A stretch of 64,000 nucleotides of DNA from Leptolyngbya sp. CCY15150 (GTDB lineage: Bacteria; Cyanobacteriota; Cyanobacteriia; RECH01). The notes beneath the pieces were generated by a model that saw only the letters and a program-made list of their open reading frames with translations, was not told where the DNA came from and did not search any database. Position numbers and translations under genes: made by a program. Shown here piece after piece: positions 9,511-18,109 of this stretch; position 1 is the stretch's first letter, and each line of letters opens with the position of its first letter. Location: contig NZ_JACSWB010000174.1 of assembly GCF_016888135.1 (NCBI RefSeq), positions 186,001 to 250,000 of the forward strand, given 5' to 3'.

Positions 9511-10374
9511 ATGTCAAAATTATCACCCGAAACTCTGAATCTCTTTTTTCCACAATGGCAGGGTTCAGCAAGATTTGAACTTTATGAAGGGGCTAAACTT
9601 CTTTATGAGTCCCTTCATAACAGAATTTCATTCACTCAGATTCCTAGTTCTTCAACTTATTCCCTAGCTGCTGACAAAAACATTCTTGGATACAGCCAAA
9701 TCTTTTCTCAACTTCTAGATGCTTGCAAGGTGATTCAGACTCATATCCCAGAACGTATTTTGACTATTGGAGGAGATTGCGGCGTTGAAATTGCTCCAGT
9801 TTCTTTTCTAAATAAGAAATACGATCAATCCCTAGCTATCATTTGGCTAGATGCTCATGGAGATTTGAATACACCTAGTTCATCTCCTAGTGCTCATTTC
9901 CACGGAATGCCGTTGCGGGTTTTACTGGGTGAAGGCGACGTAAGCTTAGTGAATCAAGCCTTCTCAACATTACGCCCAGAGCAAGTATTTTTGATTGGAG
10001 CAAGGGAGCTTGACCCACCTGAAAAAAGTTTCATTCAACAGAATGAATTATCTGTTTTTTCTGCCGAAGCAATAAACGATGGAGATGTTGATTGCTTATT
10101 CTCAATGCTGGACAAGACTGGCTTTGATAAGCTTTACATCCATCTTGATTTAGACGTCATCGACCCTGAAGAATTTCCTCATGTTGCTTGTCCAACGCCA
10201 GGTGGAATACACATAGACAAACTCAAGGACTTATTAGTTAGCTTAAAACGAAAATTTGACATAGTTGGCTGTAGCGTGCTGGAATTCTTACCTTCTGGGT
10301 GTAAAAACTTGGCAATCTTAGAAGTTGTCAAGCTGCTTGACTACATTAGTTTGCCGCTGCTGACAGCCGTATAA
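9511..10374 (+). CDS. Arginase/agmatinase (ureohydrolase) family protein
   Basis: The 287-residue protein has most ureohydrolase signatures: GGDC (87-90), DAHGD (114-118), HGMPL (131-135) and DLDVIDPE (213-220). These hold the binuclear manganese site. Residue 90 is Cys where classical arginases have the metal-binding His (GGDH). Cys variants exist in the family, so activity is possible but the substrate (arginine, agmatine or another guanidino compound) is unclear. The gene is visibly more A+T-rich than its neighbours, contains no GCGATCGC, and is followed by an attC-like structure. It is probably acquired. The ATG at 9511 is chosen over an in-frame upstream start at 9475 because homology begins there. 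Confidence 0.85.
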   Translation: MSKLSPETLNLFFPQWQGSARFELYEGAKLLYESLHNRISFTQIPSSSTYSLAADKNILGYSQIFSQLLDACKVIQTHIPERILTIGGDCGVEIAPVSFLNKKYDQSLAIIWLDAHGDLNTPSSSPSAHFHGMPLRVLLGEGDVSLVNQAFSTLRPEQVFLIGARELDPPEKSFIQQNELSVFSAEAINDGDVDCLFSMLDKTGFDKLYIHLDLDVIDPEEFPHVACPTPGGIHIDKLKDLLVSLKRKFDIVGCSVLEFLPSGCKNLAILEVVKLLDYISLPLLTAV

Positions 10375-10464
10375 CCATTGCAATGCAGCGGACGGAAACA
10401 TATCGCTACTTCTTAGTTCAGTTTGCATATCGCCGCTGGCTGCAACCGTTCGATGACGTTATGA
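10370..10464 (+). other. attC-like imperfect inverted repeat after arginase gene
   Basis: The arms ATAAC-CA-TTGCA-AT-GCAGCGG on the left and CCGCTG-GC-TGCAA-CC-GTT on the right pair as in integron attC sites. The right arm ends in GTTATGA, after an apparent 10-bp insertion (CGATGACGTT). The arginase stop codon lies inside the left arm, as is common in gene cassettes. GTTAAGT, which matches the GTTRRRY core, stands at 9495-9501, ten bases before the arginase start. No integrase gene is in the window. This is inference from pattern only. Confidence 0.45.
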
Positions 10465-10475
10465 GTAAGACAACT

Positions 10476-10590
10476 CTAGGGATAGGTAGGATACGTATAG
10501 CCTGCGACTTGGCTCCGATAAGGCGATAGCGCAACGCCTCCAAGCCTGATGAGACGATGCGTCACGGCTGCGCCTAACGGCATAGGAAGT
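10476..10590. repeat. Dispersed cyanobacterial-type palindromic repeat
   Basis: The segment contains CGTCACGGCTGCGCCTAACG (10559-10578), an imperfect hairpin in which CGT/ACG and GGC/GCC pair. It is embedded in a block beginning GATAAGGCGATAGCGCAACG. From memory of the group, related sequences recur in intergenic regions of many cyanobacteria. Only one copy is in this window, so the repeat status rests on that recollection. Confidence 0.4.
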
Positions 10591-10592
10591 GA

Positions 10593-10964
10593 TCATTCCA
10601 CGCTTTCTGGATCATGAATAGGCAACAGCAGGCAGCCATTGATCCGCCACATGTGGTCGAGCTGCTGCTGCATCAGATAGAGGGCGCGGGATAGGGTGCC
10701 ATCCTGGCCTAGGATCAACACCGCTTGCGCAAGGTGGTGATCAATCATCCCTAAATCTTCGAAAATCACAGAGCGGGCTTGATACACCGATGGATAGGCG
10801 CGCCGCACCATATGCATAAAGCGATCGGGGGTTTGAAACTGCAGTTGAATGCTGGGGCTGGCGAAGGAAAAGGCCTGCATGGCATTGCCCTGTTCAAATG
10901 CCTGCAACTGTTGAGAAATCGTGGTTTTGATCGCCAAGCGATCGCGTTCGGTGATGTCTATCAT
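10593..10964 (-). CDS. DUF4864 domain-containing protein
   Basis: This small soluble protein of 123 residues fits the DUF4864 pattern. An N-terminal helix (IKTTISQQLQAFEQGNAMQA) leads to FSFASPSIQLQFQTPDRFMHMV and a beta-rich second half with WRINGCLLLP at the end. The fold expected is related to the NTF2-like/cystatin group. No enzymatic residues are evident and the function is unknown. A short tandem-repeat tract lies just upstream of its start, in the probable promoter region. Confidence 0.75.
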   Translation of the reverse strand: MIDITERDRLAIKTTISQQLQAFEQGNAMQAFSFASPSIQLQFQTPDRFMHMVRRAYPSVYQARSVIFEDLGMIDHHLAQAVLILGQDGTLSRALYLMQQQLDHMWRINGCLLLPIHDPESVE

Positions 10965-10980
10965 GACCTCGATTCTGCGA

Positions 10981-11040
10981 ATGGTTCAACGGATCGTTCA
11001 ATGGATGGTTCAGTAGATCGTTCAATAGATCGCTCATGGA
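10981..11040. repeat. Degenerate 12-bp tandem repeat, five units
   Basis: Five successive 12-mers related to ATCGTTCAATGG occupy this stretch: ATGGTTCAACGG, ATCGTTCAATGG, ATGGTTCAGTAG, ATCGTTCAATAG and ATCGCTCATGGA. They lie 17 bp upstream of the DUF4864 start. They may be simple slippage products or a cluster of binding sites. Confidence 0.85.
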
Positions 11041-11165
11041 AAAGATGACAACGGTCGATGCTAAGTGGGAGAACATAGCGATGGGCCAGCATTTCGACAT
11101 CGCTCAAGGCTTAAATCCTGATGGAAAGAGGGTTGAGCGCAGTCGAAACCCGGCCTTGAGTCCAC

Positions 11166-13229
11166 CTACGTCCCAATCTCTAACGTCCTCACCAGGAAGG
11201 CATAGCGATCGGCAATTTCTTCAATCACCTTGGCCGTAGGTTTACCAGCTCCATGCCCTGCCTTGGTCTCAATGCGAATCAGCACTGGAGCCTCGCCCCC
11301 CTGGGCCGCTTGGAGAGCAGCCGCAAATTTGAAGCTATGGGCGGGCACCACTCGATCATCATGGTCAGCCGTGGTAATCAACGTGGCGGGGTAGGCCGTT
11401 CCCGGCTTCAGATTATGCAACGGTGAATAGGCATAGAGGGTGGGAAAGTCGTCGGCATGTTCCGATGAACCATATTCCGAACACCAGGCCCAGCCAATGG
11501 TAAACAAATGGAAGCGCAGCATATCCATGACGCCCACGGCGGGCAAGGCAGCCCCAAAAAGCTCAGGACGCTGGGTCATACAGGCTCCCACCAGCAAACC
11601 ACCATTACTGCCACCGGCGATCGCTAGCTTGTCTGAGCGGGTATAGCCTTGGTCGATCAACCATTCCGCTGCGGCGATGAAATCATCAAAAACCGTTTGC
11701 TTGCGCTGCTTCGTACCCGCCTGATGCCAGTCTTCGCCATATTCACCCCCACCCCGCAGATTGGGCACCGCATAGACACCCCCCATCTCCATCCAAACCA
11801 GGTAGCTAGGGGAAAAGCTCGGGGTGAGAGACACGCCAAAGCCACCGTAGCCGTAAAGCAAGGTGGGATTGTTACCCTCCAGCACCAACCCGGCTTTATG
11901 GGTGATGAACATGGGAATTTGGGTACCGTCGGCACTGGTGTAAAACACCTGGGTGGTGGTGAAGTCTTCGGGATTAAAGTCCACTGTGGGCTGGCGGAAG
12001 AGCTGGCTTTCCCCGGTCACGGCATCGTAGCGATAGATACTGGTGGGCGTAGTGTAGCCCGTGAAGCTGTAGAAGGTTTCCGTATCCTGGCGCTTGCTGC
12101 CCAAGCCCCCCACCGAACCAATGCCGGGTAGGGGCAGTTCTCCCAGGGGTGTACCGTCTAGAGCAAAGCGCTGCACCTGACTGCGGGCATCTTTTAGGTA
12201 GGTGGCCACAAATTGATGATTCAGCACCGTCATGGATTGCAGAGTTTCCGCCGCTTGGGGAATCACCTCCTGCCAATGATCGCGATCGGGCTGGGTTAGA
12301 TCAATGGCAATCAACCGTCCCCGAGGCGCATCTAAGTCGGTCTGCACCCAAAGGCGATCGCCCTCAGCTTCCACCACGTTAAACTCCGCCTCAAAGTCTC
12401 GGATCAGCTCCACGACTGGACTATCGGCCACCGTCAGATCTTTGTAGAACAAGAGATTTTTCGGTTCAGTGCCCCGCCAGACGGAAATAATTAACAGCCG
12501 CCCATCGTCCGTGACGCTACCGCTGAACCCCCATTCCTTCTCGTCAGGGCGATCGTAGATCAGCACATCGTCAGCCTGGGGCGTCCCCAAACGGTGGTAG
12601 TAGAGCTTCTGGTAATAGTTCACCGCCTCAAACTGGCTGTCGGCGCTGGGTTCATCGTAGCGAGAATAGAAAAAGCCTTGGTGGTCATGACTCCAGGCTG
12701 CCCCGGAAAACTTCACCCACTTGAGATGATCCGGCAGGTCTTCCCCGGTTTCAACAGAGCGCACCTGCCACTCTTGCCAATCGGAACCGGAGCTAGATAG
12801 CCCGTAGGCCATAAACCGCGCGTCTTCACTGATGGCAAAATTCGATAGCGCCACCGTGCCATCCTCCGAAAGCCCGTTGGGATCGAGGAGCAGTTGCGGC
12901 TCGGCGTCTAAACTGGGCAGGGTGTACAAAATGCTCTGGTTTTGCAGCCCGTCATTTTTAAAGTAAAAGTAGCGATCGCCCATCTTGAACGGCGTGCCAA
13001 ATTTCTCGTAGTCCCAAAGCTGGGTGATGCGATCGCGCAAGGTTTCTCGGGATGGAATCTGCTGGAGATACTCAAAGGTGAGCTGGTTTTGAGCCTCAAT
13101 CCAGGCACGGCTGTCCGGCGAATCAGGGTCTTCCAGCCAGCGGTAGGGATCCGCCACCGCTGTACCGTGGTAATCATCCACATGATCAACCTGCAGACTG
13201 GAGGGATAGGTGAGGGGAGTTTCAGCCAT
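11166..13229 (-). CDS. Prolyl oligopeptidase (family S9)
   Basis: The 687-residue serine peptidase has an N-terminal beta-propeller (about residues 70-420) that restricts access to small peptides, then an alpha/beta-hydrolase domain. The nucleophile Ser lies in LAIAGGSNGGLLVGA (about residues 524-538), the Asp in TADHDDRVVP and the His in ETKAGHGAGKP near the C-terminus. It should cleave after proline in oligopeptides. It has no signal peptide, so it is probably cytoplasmic. The frame is open for 16 further codons, but the chain from MAETPLTYP matches the family's usual N-terminus. No clear ribosome-binding site separates the alternatives. Confidence 0.92.
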   Translation of the reverse strand: MAETPLTYPSSLQVDHVDDYHGTAVADPYRWLEDPDSPDSRAWIEAQNQLTFEYLQQIPSRETLRDRITQLWDYEKFGTPFKMGDRYFYFKNDGLQNQSILYTLPSLDAEPQLLLDPNGLSEDGTVALSNFAISEDARFMAYGLSSSGSDWQEWQVRSVETGEDLPDHLKWVKFSGAAWSHDHQGFFYSRYDEPSADSQFEAVNYYQKLYYHRLGTPQADDVLIYDRPDEKEWGFSGSVTDDGRLLIISVWRGTEPKNLLFYKDLTVADSPVVELIRDFEAEFNVVEAEGDRLWVQTDLDAPRGRLIAIDLTQPDRDHWQEVIPQAAETLQSMTVLNHQFVATYLKDARSQVQRFALDGTPLGELPLPGIGSVGGLGSKRQDTETFYSFTGYTTPTSIYRYDAVTGESQLFRQPTVDFNPEDFTTTQVFYTSADGTQIPMFITHKAGLVLEGNNPTLLYGYGGFGVSLTPSFSPSYLVWMEMGGVYAVPNLRGGGEYGEDWHQAGTKQRKQTVFDDFIAAAEWLIDQGYTRSDKLAIAGGSNGGLLVGACMTQRPELFGAALPAVGVMDMLRFHLFTIGWAWCSEYGSSEHADDFPTLYAYSPLHNLKPGTAYPATLITTADHDDRVVPAHSFKFAAALQAAQGGEAPVLIRIETKAGHGAGKPTAKVIEEIADRYAFLVRTLEIGT

Positions 13230-13384
13230 GGCGATCGCCGCAAATCCAACACCTTTCACTCTATCGCGTTTGCCCACGGCCCAACCAACCCACCACGATG
13301 GGCCACACTGAGGGTATTAAGGAAAGGCTGGGTGCGTCATAATAGTGAGCAGATTGCTGACTTAACCCAAGATCGATAGAACCC

Positions 13385-14194
13385 ATGACCCCTCCCTCTG
13401 ACCTTGAGACAGCGACGCAAGATATCAACCCAAAGCTAGCTAGCGCGCAGGCTAACTCGCGTTCAGCCAGTGATGATTCCGTCGATGAATTTCCTGATGA
13501 AGTCGAGATGTCAATTTTTGACCATCTTGAGGAACTCCGTCAGCGCATCTTCTACTCCCTGGGGGCGGCCATCCTCGGCGTGATTGGCTGCTTCCTGTAC
13601 GTGAAGCCTATCGTGCAGCTCCTCGAAGTGCCTGCCCAGGGCGTCAAATTTTTGCAGCTCTCCCCCGGAGAATATTTCTTTGTATCCATCAAGGTGGCTG
13701 GCTATAGCGGTCTCTTGGTAGCAACGCCCTTCGTGCTCTACCAAATTGTGCAGTTTGTGCTGCCGGGGCTATCGCTGCGAGAACGCCGCTTGATTGCGCC
13801 CATTGTCTTTGGATCGAGCATCTTGTTCGTTGCTGGACTGGGCTTTGCCTACATCGCCCTCATTCCTGCCGCCCTCAACTTCTTCATCAACTACGGCGAC
13901 GGCGTGGTGGAGCAACTGTGGTCCATCGATCGCTACTTTGAATTTGTGCTGCTGCTGTTATTCAGCACCGGTCTAGCGTTTCAGGTACCGATCATTCAGC
14001 TCCTGCTCGGCACCTTGGGCATTGTGTCATCCCGGCAAATGCTGTCCAACTGGCGATATGTGATTATGATCGCGGCGATCATGGGCGCAGTGCTCACCCC
14101 ATCTACCGATCCCATCACCCAAAGCCTGTTTGCTGGCGCAGTGTTGATTCTCTACTTTGGCGGTATTGGCATGGTAGTTGCCACTGGACGGTAG
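13385..14194 (+). CDS. tatC: Sec-independent protein translocase TatC
   Basis: TatC (269 residues) is the substrate-receptor subunit of the twin-arginine translocase in the plasma and thylakoid membranes. After a hydrophilic cyanobacterial N-terminal extension of about 40 residues comes the hallmark [18 protein letters not shown]. Six membrane helices follow, with [20 protein letters not shown] and ALLTPS-like [11 protein letters not shown]. The nearby petC encodes a protein that uses this pathway. It converges on the DUF3067 gene, the stop codons being 4 bp apart. Confidence 0.95.
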   Translation: MTPPSDLETATQDINPKLASAQANSRSASDDSVDEFPDEVEMSIFDHLEELRQRIFYSLGAAILGVIGCFLYVKPIVQLLEVPAQGVKFLQLSPGEYFFVSIKVAGYSGLLVATPFVLYQIVQFVLPGLSLRERRLIAPIVFGSSILFVAGLGFAYIALIPAALNFFINYGDGVVEQLWSIDRYFEFVLLLLFSTGLAFQVPIIQLLLGTLGIVSSRQMLSNWRYVIMIAAIMGAVLTPSTDPITQSLFAGAVLILYFGGIGMVVATGR

Positions 14195-14198
14195 TAGC

Positions 14199-14513
14199 TT
14201 AGAACTCTAGCAACCACTCCGAGGCCCGTTCCCCTAGATCAATGGGAATACTCACAGCCTTGCCCAACCGGGGGCGATCGCGCGTCTGTTCAATATACTG
14301 ACGAATGTACTGTTCGCTGCCCCAAGCGTTCATATAGTGAGCGATCGCCTCCAGATGGGCGAAATAGTCAGCTTCACTGCGGGGAAACGACACCTGCTCC
14401 AAATATTTCCACATCACCTGTAGAAACACCTGGTCTTGAATGCGTCGTAGCTGTAGATCGTACGATCGTCCCCATTTGTCTATGAGTAGCTGATGCAGCT
14501 CCTCTCCTGTCAT
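14199..14513 (-). CDS. DUF3067 family protein
   Basis: The 104-residue soluble protein matches the DUF3067 family of cyanobacteria and plastids. It starts MTGEELHQLLIDKWGRSYD and continues FLQVMWKYLEQVSFP and YFAHLEAIAHYMNAWG. Members are short and helical with no known catalytic site. In several cyanobacteria the gene lies near tatC or petC-petA, as here, which hints at a link with photosynthetic complex assembly. That link is inference. It is read opposite to tatC and petC. Confidence 0.85.
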   Translation of the reverse strand: MTGEELHQLLIDKWGRSYDLQLRRIQDQVFLQVMWKYLEQVSFPRSEADYFAHLEAIAHYMNAWGSEQYIRQYIEQTRDRPRLGKAVSIPIDLGERASEWLLEF

Positions 14514-14630
14514 GATCTGTCCTGCTGCTAACCCGTTCCTATCTATCTTAGAGGCTATTGATGGGCGGTATCACTCCCAGCGTCTGACCTGTGGGGTCTT
14601 AGGACAACCCACCCCCGTCTCTGAGTGCAA

Positions 14631-14691
14631 GTGCTTTCAAAGCCCCTCTACCGCCCTGGGAGAGGGGTTTGGGGTGAGGGTCTTCAAGGTT
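14631..14691 (+). repeat. 61-bp dispersed repeat, copy 1
   Basis: This segment is identical over 61 bases to 37640-37700. Similarity weakens over the next 14 bases. The core CCCCTCTACCGCCCTGGGAG followed by AGGGG is an inverted repeat able to fold into a hairpin. It belongs to the CCCTCACCC/GGGTGAGGG repeat group also seen at 29122, 36153, 36318, 37818 and 48478. Confidence 0.9.
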
Positions 14692-14825
14692 GGTCAGTCA
14701 ACCAGTCCCCATCTATCTCCTCGTCCCAAGATGCAGGCGATCGCCCATAGACCAGGATTTCTAGTAACAACAAACGCGCCACATTCGATCAAAACTTAAT
14801 ATTTTTTCATATTGAAATCCCTAGG

Positions 14826-14853
14826 TTTCACGGCATTTCTAAGGCTGTACAAT
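14826..14853 (+). promoter_or_regulatory. Putative sigma70-type promoter for petC-petA
   Basis: TTTCAC (14826-14831) and TACAAT (14848-14853) are separated by 16 bases in an A+T-rich stretch about 210 bp before petC. This would give a long leader. It was found by inspection only. Confidence 0.3.
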
Positions 14854-15062
14854 ACTTCTAGAAGAAGTGTAAATTTCTATCATTAATTGCTTGTGTAACT
14901 AATCGTTAAGTCCGGCGATGGTAAGCGTGGCTGTCAAAGCGGCAGGGCGTTGGGGCGATCGCATTGGTTTAGCTTTCCGAGAGTGATCTGACTTAAGAAA
15001 GCGATACGATTAAACACAGAACACTTGTAGAACACGACTCAAACGCCGTATCCAATAAAATC

Positions 15063-15602
15063 ATGACACAACTGTCTGGAAATGCTGATGTGCCCGATAT
15101 GGGGCGTCGTCAGTTTATGAACCTGCTGACCTTTGGTGCTGTGACAGGAACCGCCCTAGGGGCCCTCTATCCCATCGTGAAATATTTCCTGCCTCCCTCC
15201 AGTGGTGCTGGTGGCGGCGGTGTCGTTGCAAAAGATGCCCTTGGTAACGACGTCGTTGCGGCAGACTTTTTGGCGAGCCACAGTGTAGGCGATCGCGTGT
15301 TGGCCCAGGGTCTTAAAGGCGACCCCACCTACATCGTGGTTAGCAGTGCCGAAGAAATTGCTCCCTACGGTATCAATGCAGTCTGCACCCACTTGGGTTG
15401 CGTGGTGCCTTGGAATGCCAGTGAAAACAAATTTATTTGCCCCTGCCATGGGTCACAGTACAACAGCGAAGGTAAGGTGGTTCGCGGCCCCGCACCGCTG
15501 TCCCTAGCGCTTGCCCATGCTGAAGTAACCGATGGCAAGGTAGCCTTTGTTCCTTGGACAGAAACCGACTTCCGCACCAACGAATCTCCTTGGTGGAGTT
15601 AG
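15063..15602 (+). CDS. petC: Cytochrome b6f complex Rieske iron-sulfur protein
   Basis: PetC (179 residues) passes electrons from plastoquinol to cytochrome f. The 2Fe-2S cluster motifs are CTHLGC (108-113) and CPCHG (126-130), giving two Cys and two His ligands plus the disulfide pair. The N-terminus has GRRQF at residues 14-18 followed by a hydrophobic segment. This is a twin-arginine signal anchor that stays uncleaved in the thylakoid membrane. A Gly-rich hinge (SGAGGGGVV) follows. petA starts 109 bp downstream, forming the standard petCA operon. Confidence 0.97.
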   Translation: MTQLSGNADVPDMGRRQFMNLLTFGAVTGTALGALYPIVKYFLPPSSGAGGGGVVAKDALGNDVVAADFLASHSVGDRVLAQGLKGDPTYIVVSSAEEIAPYGINAVCTHLGCVVPWNASENKFICPCHGSQYNSEGKVVRGPAPLSLALAHAEVTDGKVAFVPWTETDFRTNESPWWS

Positions 15603-15711
15603 GCGATCGCAGTCCCCAACGCATGTCTGGCGATCCTTTACCGTTCCGATGCATCCTTTGGCTGCTCGGTTTTTAACCCATACCCCTGTCTTGTTGAGCT
15701 TTCTGGTACCC

Positions 15712-16701
15712 ATGAAATCAAGAATTTGGTCTGCGCTGCTGCCACGTAGCGCCAAGCTGATGGCGAAGGGCACCCTCGCCTTGCTGGCTGCCTTAACGAT
15801 TTTCCTCGGTAGTGATCTGCTATTGCCCCAATCGGCGGCAGCTTATCCCTTCTGGGCACAGCAAAACTACGAAAGCCCCCGTGAAGCAACGGGGCGCATT
15901 GTTTGTGCAAACTGCCACCTTGGCGCAAAGCCCACGGAACTGGAAGTGCCCCAGTCGGTGCTTCCCGACACAGTCTTCAAGGCTGTGGTGAAAATCCCCT
16001 ACGATAGCGATGCTCAACAGGTGCTGGCCACCGGAGAGAAAGGTGGTTTGAACGTGGGCGCGGTGCTGGTTTTACCCGAGGGTTTCACCATTGCTCCTAG
16101 CGATCGCATCCCAGAAGAGATGCAAGAGGAAGTTGGCCCCAGCTACCTCTTCCAAACCTACAGCGAAACCCAGGACAATATCATCCTGGTTGGCCCGCTG
16201 CCCGGTGAGCAATATCAAGAAATCGTCTTCCCCGTTCTATCGCCCAACCCAGCCACCGATAAGTCGGTGAGCTTTGGTAAATACTCGGTGCATGTAGGCG
16301 GCAACCGTGGCCGCGGTCAAATCTACCCTGCGGGCAACAAGAGCAACAACGCCATCTACAACGCCTCTGCTTCCGGTGTTGTGAGCAAGATTGCTGCTGA
16401 TGAAACCGGTGGCTACAACGTCACCATCCAGGCAGAAGACGGCAGTGTCGTCGTTGACAACGTTCCTGCTGGGCCCACGCTTGTGGTCACCGAAGGCGAT
16501 GTGGTCACCACCGGCGCTCCCCTCAATGCTGATCCCAACGTGGGTGGCTTTGGTCAAAAAGATGCAGAAATCGTGCTGCAAAGCCCCACTCGCATCAAGG
16601 GTCTGATTGCCTTCATGGCAGCGGTGATGCTATCCCAGGTGATGCTGGTGCTTAAGAAGAAGCAAATCGAGAAAGTGCAAGCTGCAGAAATGAGCTTCTA
16701 G
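15712..16701 (+). CDS. petA: Cytochrome f
   Basis: Cytochrome f (329 residues) is the c-type heme subunit of the cytochrome b6f complex. A signal peptide of 44 residues ends in SAAA. The mature chain begins YPFWAQ, whose Tyr45 amino group is the unusual axial heme ligand. The heme-attachment motif is CANCH at 65-69. One membrane helix near the C-terminus ([17 protein letters not shown]) precedes KKKQIEKVQ. The frame is open upstream into petC, but the ATG at 15712 gives the family length and a normal signal peptide. A hairpin terminator follows at 16761. Confidence 0.96.
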   Translation: MKSRIWSALLPRSAKLMAKGTLALLAALTIFLGSDLLLPQSAAAYPFWAQQNYESPREATGRIVCANCHLGAKPTELEVPQSVLPDTVFKAVVKIPYDSDAQQVLATGEKGGLNVGAVLVLPEGFTIAPSDRIPEEMQEEVGPSYLFQTYSETQDNIILVGPLPGEQYQEIVFPVLSPNPATDKSVSFGKYSVHVGGNRGRGQIYPAGNKSNNAIYNASASGVVSKIAADETGGYNVTIQAEDGSVVVDNVPAGPTLVVTEGDVVTTGAPLNADPNVGGFGQKDAEIVLQSPTRIKGLIAFMAAVMLSQVMLVLKKKQIEKVQAAEMSF

Positions 16702-16760
16702 AGGACTCCAGCGGTTGGGCGATCGCTCGCCGCTGCCCCATTCTCACCACCTAGTTAAAA

Positions 16761-16798
16761 CGGGGAGGCGATCGTGCGATCGCCTCCCCGTTCGTTTT
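16761..16798. terminator. Intrinsic terminator after petA, probably bidirectional
   Basis: CGGGGAGGCGATCG and CGATCGCCTCCCCG form a perfect 14-bp stem with a two-base loop, flanked by AAAA on the left and TTCGTTTT on the right. The stem contains HIP1-like sequence. It lies between the convergent petA and DUF928 genes and can serve both. Confidence 0.8.
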
Positions 16799-16829
16799 AA
16801 AGGATAGTCAGCTCATCTGGCGGCTGGGT

Positions 16830-17672
16830 CTAGTTGCCCGTGCCGTTATCCATCCCGCTATTTCCGCCATCCTCCATCCCGCCATTAACGCCATCCTCCA
16901 CCGACGTCAGCGGCAAGAACTCCGCCTCCGCTAGGTACTCTAACTCCACCGAGGACAGCAAGCTAGACCACTGCTCTTGGATCGCGGCACTGGTGGGGTT
17001 GGCCAAGCGCAGGTCAGCGAGAGAAGCGATCGCTTCATACCAGAGACCCGATTGCGCATAGAGCGCTGGGCGATCGCTCTCCGGTAGGGTTTCTAGCTCC
17101 ATGGCCAAGGTGGCAGGAGTTTCAATGCGCTGTAGCCAGCCCGAGACCATGGAGTCTCCCGATCGATCGGTGCGATCGCAGATCAACGAGAAGATCCATT
17201 CGTAGTTTTCGCCTATGGCCAATTCCGGTAAGCCCACCGTCGAAGGCAGGTGGATGGCGATAACTCCCGGTTCGCCCGTGACTTGAAACTCGGAGGCATA
17301 GATTTCATCGCCAGCTTCATTCAGCAAGATAAACTCTGCTGCTTCTGCATTGAAGTCGGGGACATAGAAGTAGAACGTTGGATAGGCTGCTAGGGTTTCA
17401 CCATAGCCATTCATGGGCATCAGAGCTGTCAGAGGCTGCGGGCTCATGCAGCCGCCCCGAGTGCCACCGCCCTCTCGACGACCAGGAATACCGCGATCGG
17501 GGGGAGTATAGTGCGTACCGCCGCCCACTAATCGCCCTGGACTGCCGCGATCGGGGGGTACAAAATCTTCTTGAGCAAGGGTGGCTAGGGTCAACGGGGT
17601 GCCCATCCACAGGCCAGCAGAGACCAGGGTATAGGCTGTAATCTTTTGGGAAAGAAGCTTGAGCGAAGACAT
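16830..17672 (-). CDS. DUF928 family secreted protein
   Basis: The 280-residue product matches DUF928, a cyanobacterial family often found near CHASE2 proteins. A signal peptide (to about residue 30) is followed by two copies of a PPDRG-PGR-GGGTH/R motif, then RGGCMSPQPLTALMP. A predicted beta-sandwich follows (YPTFYFYVPDFNAEAAEFIL, IHLPS, YEWIFSLIC), and a helical C-terminal part comes last. The frame is open upstream, but the ATG at 17672 yields the signal peptide directly. The CHASE2 cyclase gene lies upstream on the same strand, matching the usual association. The function is unknown. Confidence 0.85.
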   Translation of the reverse strand: MSSLKLLSQKITAYTLVSAGLWMGTPLTLATLAQEDFVPPDRGSPGRLVGGGTHYTPPDRGIPGRREGGGTRGGCMSPQPLTALMPMNGYGETLAAYPTFYFYVPDFNAEAAEFILLNEAGDEIYASEFQVTGEPGVIAIHLPSTVGLPELAIGENYEWIFSLICDRTDRSGDSMVSGWLQRIETPATLAMELETLPESDRPALYAQSGLWYEAIASLADLRLANPTSAAIQEQWSSLLSSVELEYLAEAEFLPLTSVEDGVNGGMEDGGNSGMDNGTGN

Positions 17673-18109
17673 AGTTAGTAAGCGTCCTGCTATCAATACG
17701 ATAATCAACAAGGTTGAAAGCTTGGGCTCAGCACAAGGTCTGATGTCACCGGCCATCACGGGGTAAACGCAACTGGCAAACCTAACGAGGTACACCATTC
17801 GCGAGGTACACAGACGAGGCACACGAAGGTGCATCCGTCACTGTGCCAAGATGGGCTTGGTAACCGCATACTTTCTGCAAGACTAGCTTCCACCATCCTC
17901 TCGGGGTTCTCACTGATGGGTCTTGATCAATTAAGACTGAAGACTCAAGGTAGAGTTCCAATTCAGCATGGATAAACGACAGTCCATCGTCAATTCGTCA
18001 ATCAACCAGAATTCCTTAGGTTGAGGATCACCCCATCTGCTCTTAGTGTCAACGGGACTCTTACGAGAAAGTACACAACACCCGTGCAAAGCATCACATG
18101 TTGTGTTAA
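17673..18109. other. Intergenic region upstream of DUF928 gene, with triple box
   Basis: This region of about 440 bp lies between two minus-strand genes. CGAGG(T/C)ACAC occurs three times in direct orientation at 17786-17795, 17802-17811 and 17815-17824, which is 114-152 bp before the DUF928 start. The boxes could bind a regulator. Nothing else was recognised. Confidence 0.5.

Larger units (their letters stand above)
14514..15062. other. Long intergenic region between DUF3067 gene and petC
   Basis: This 549-bp region without a gene holds a 61-bp dispersed repeat (14631-14691) and a putative promoter for petC-petA (14826-14853). It also holds an A+T-rich leader to the petC start. It probably carries the divergent promoters for the DUF3067 gene and petC. 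No RNA gene is seen. Confidence 0.6.

Noticed and set aside
15547-15711. Longer start for cytochrome f inside petC
   Set aside because: It would add 55 residues absent from the family; the ATG at 15712 gives a normal signal peptide.
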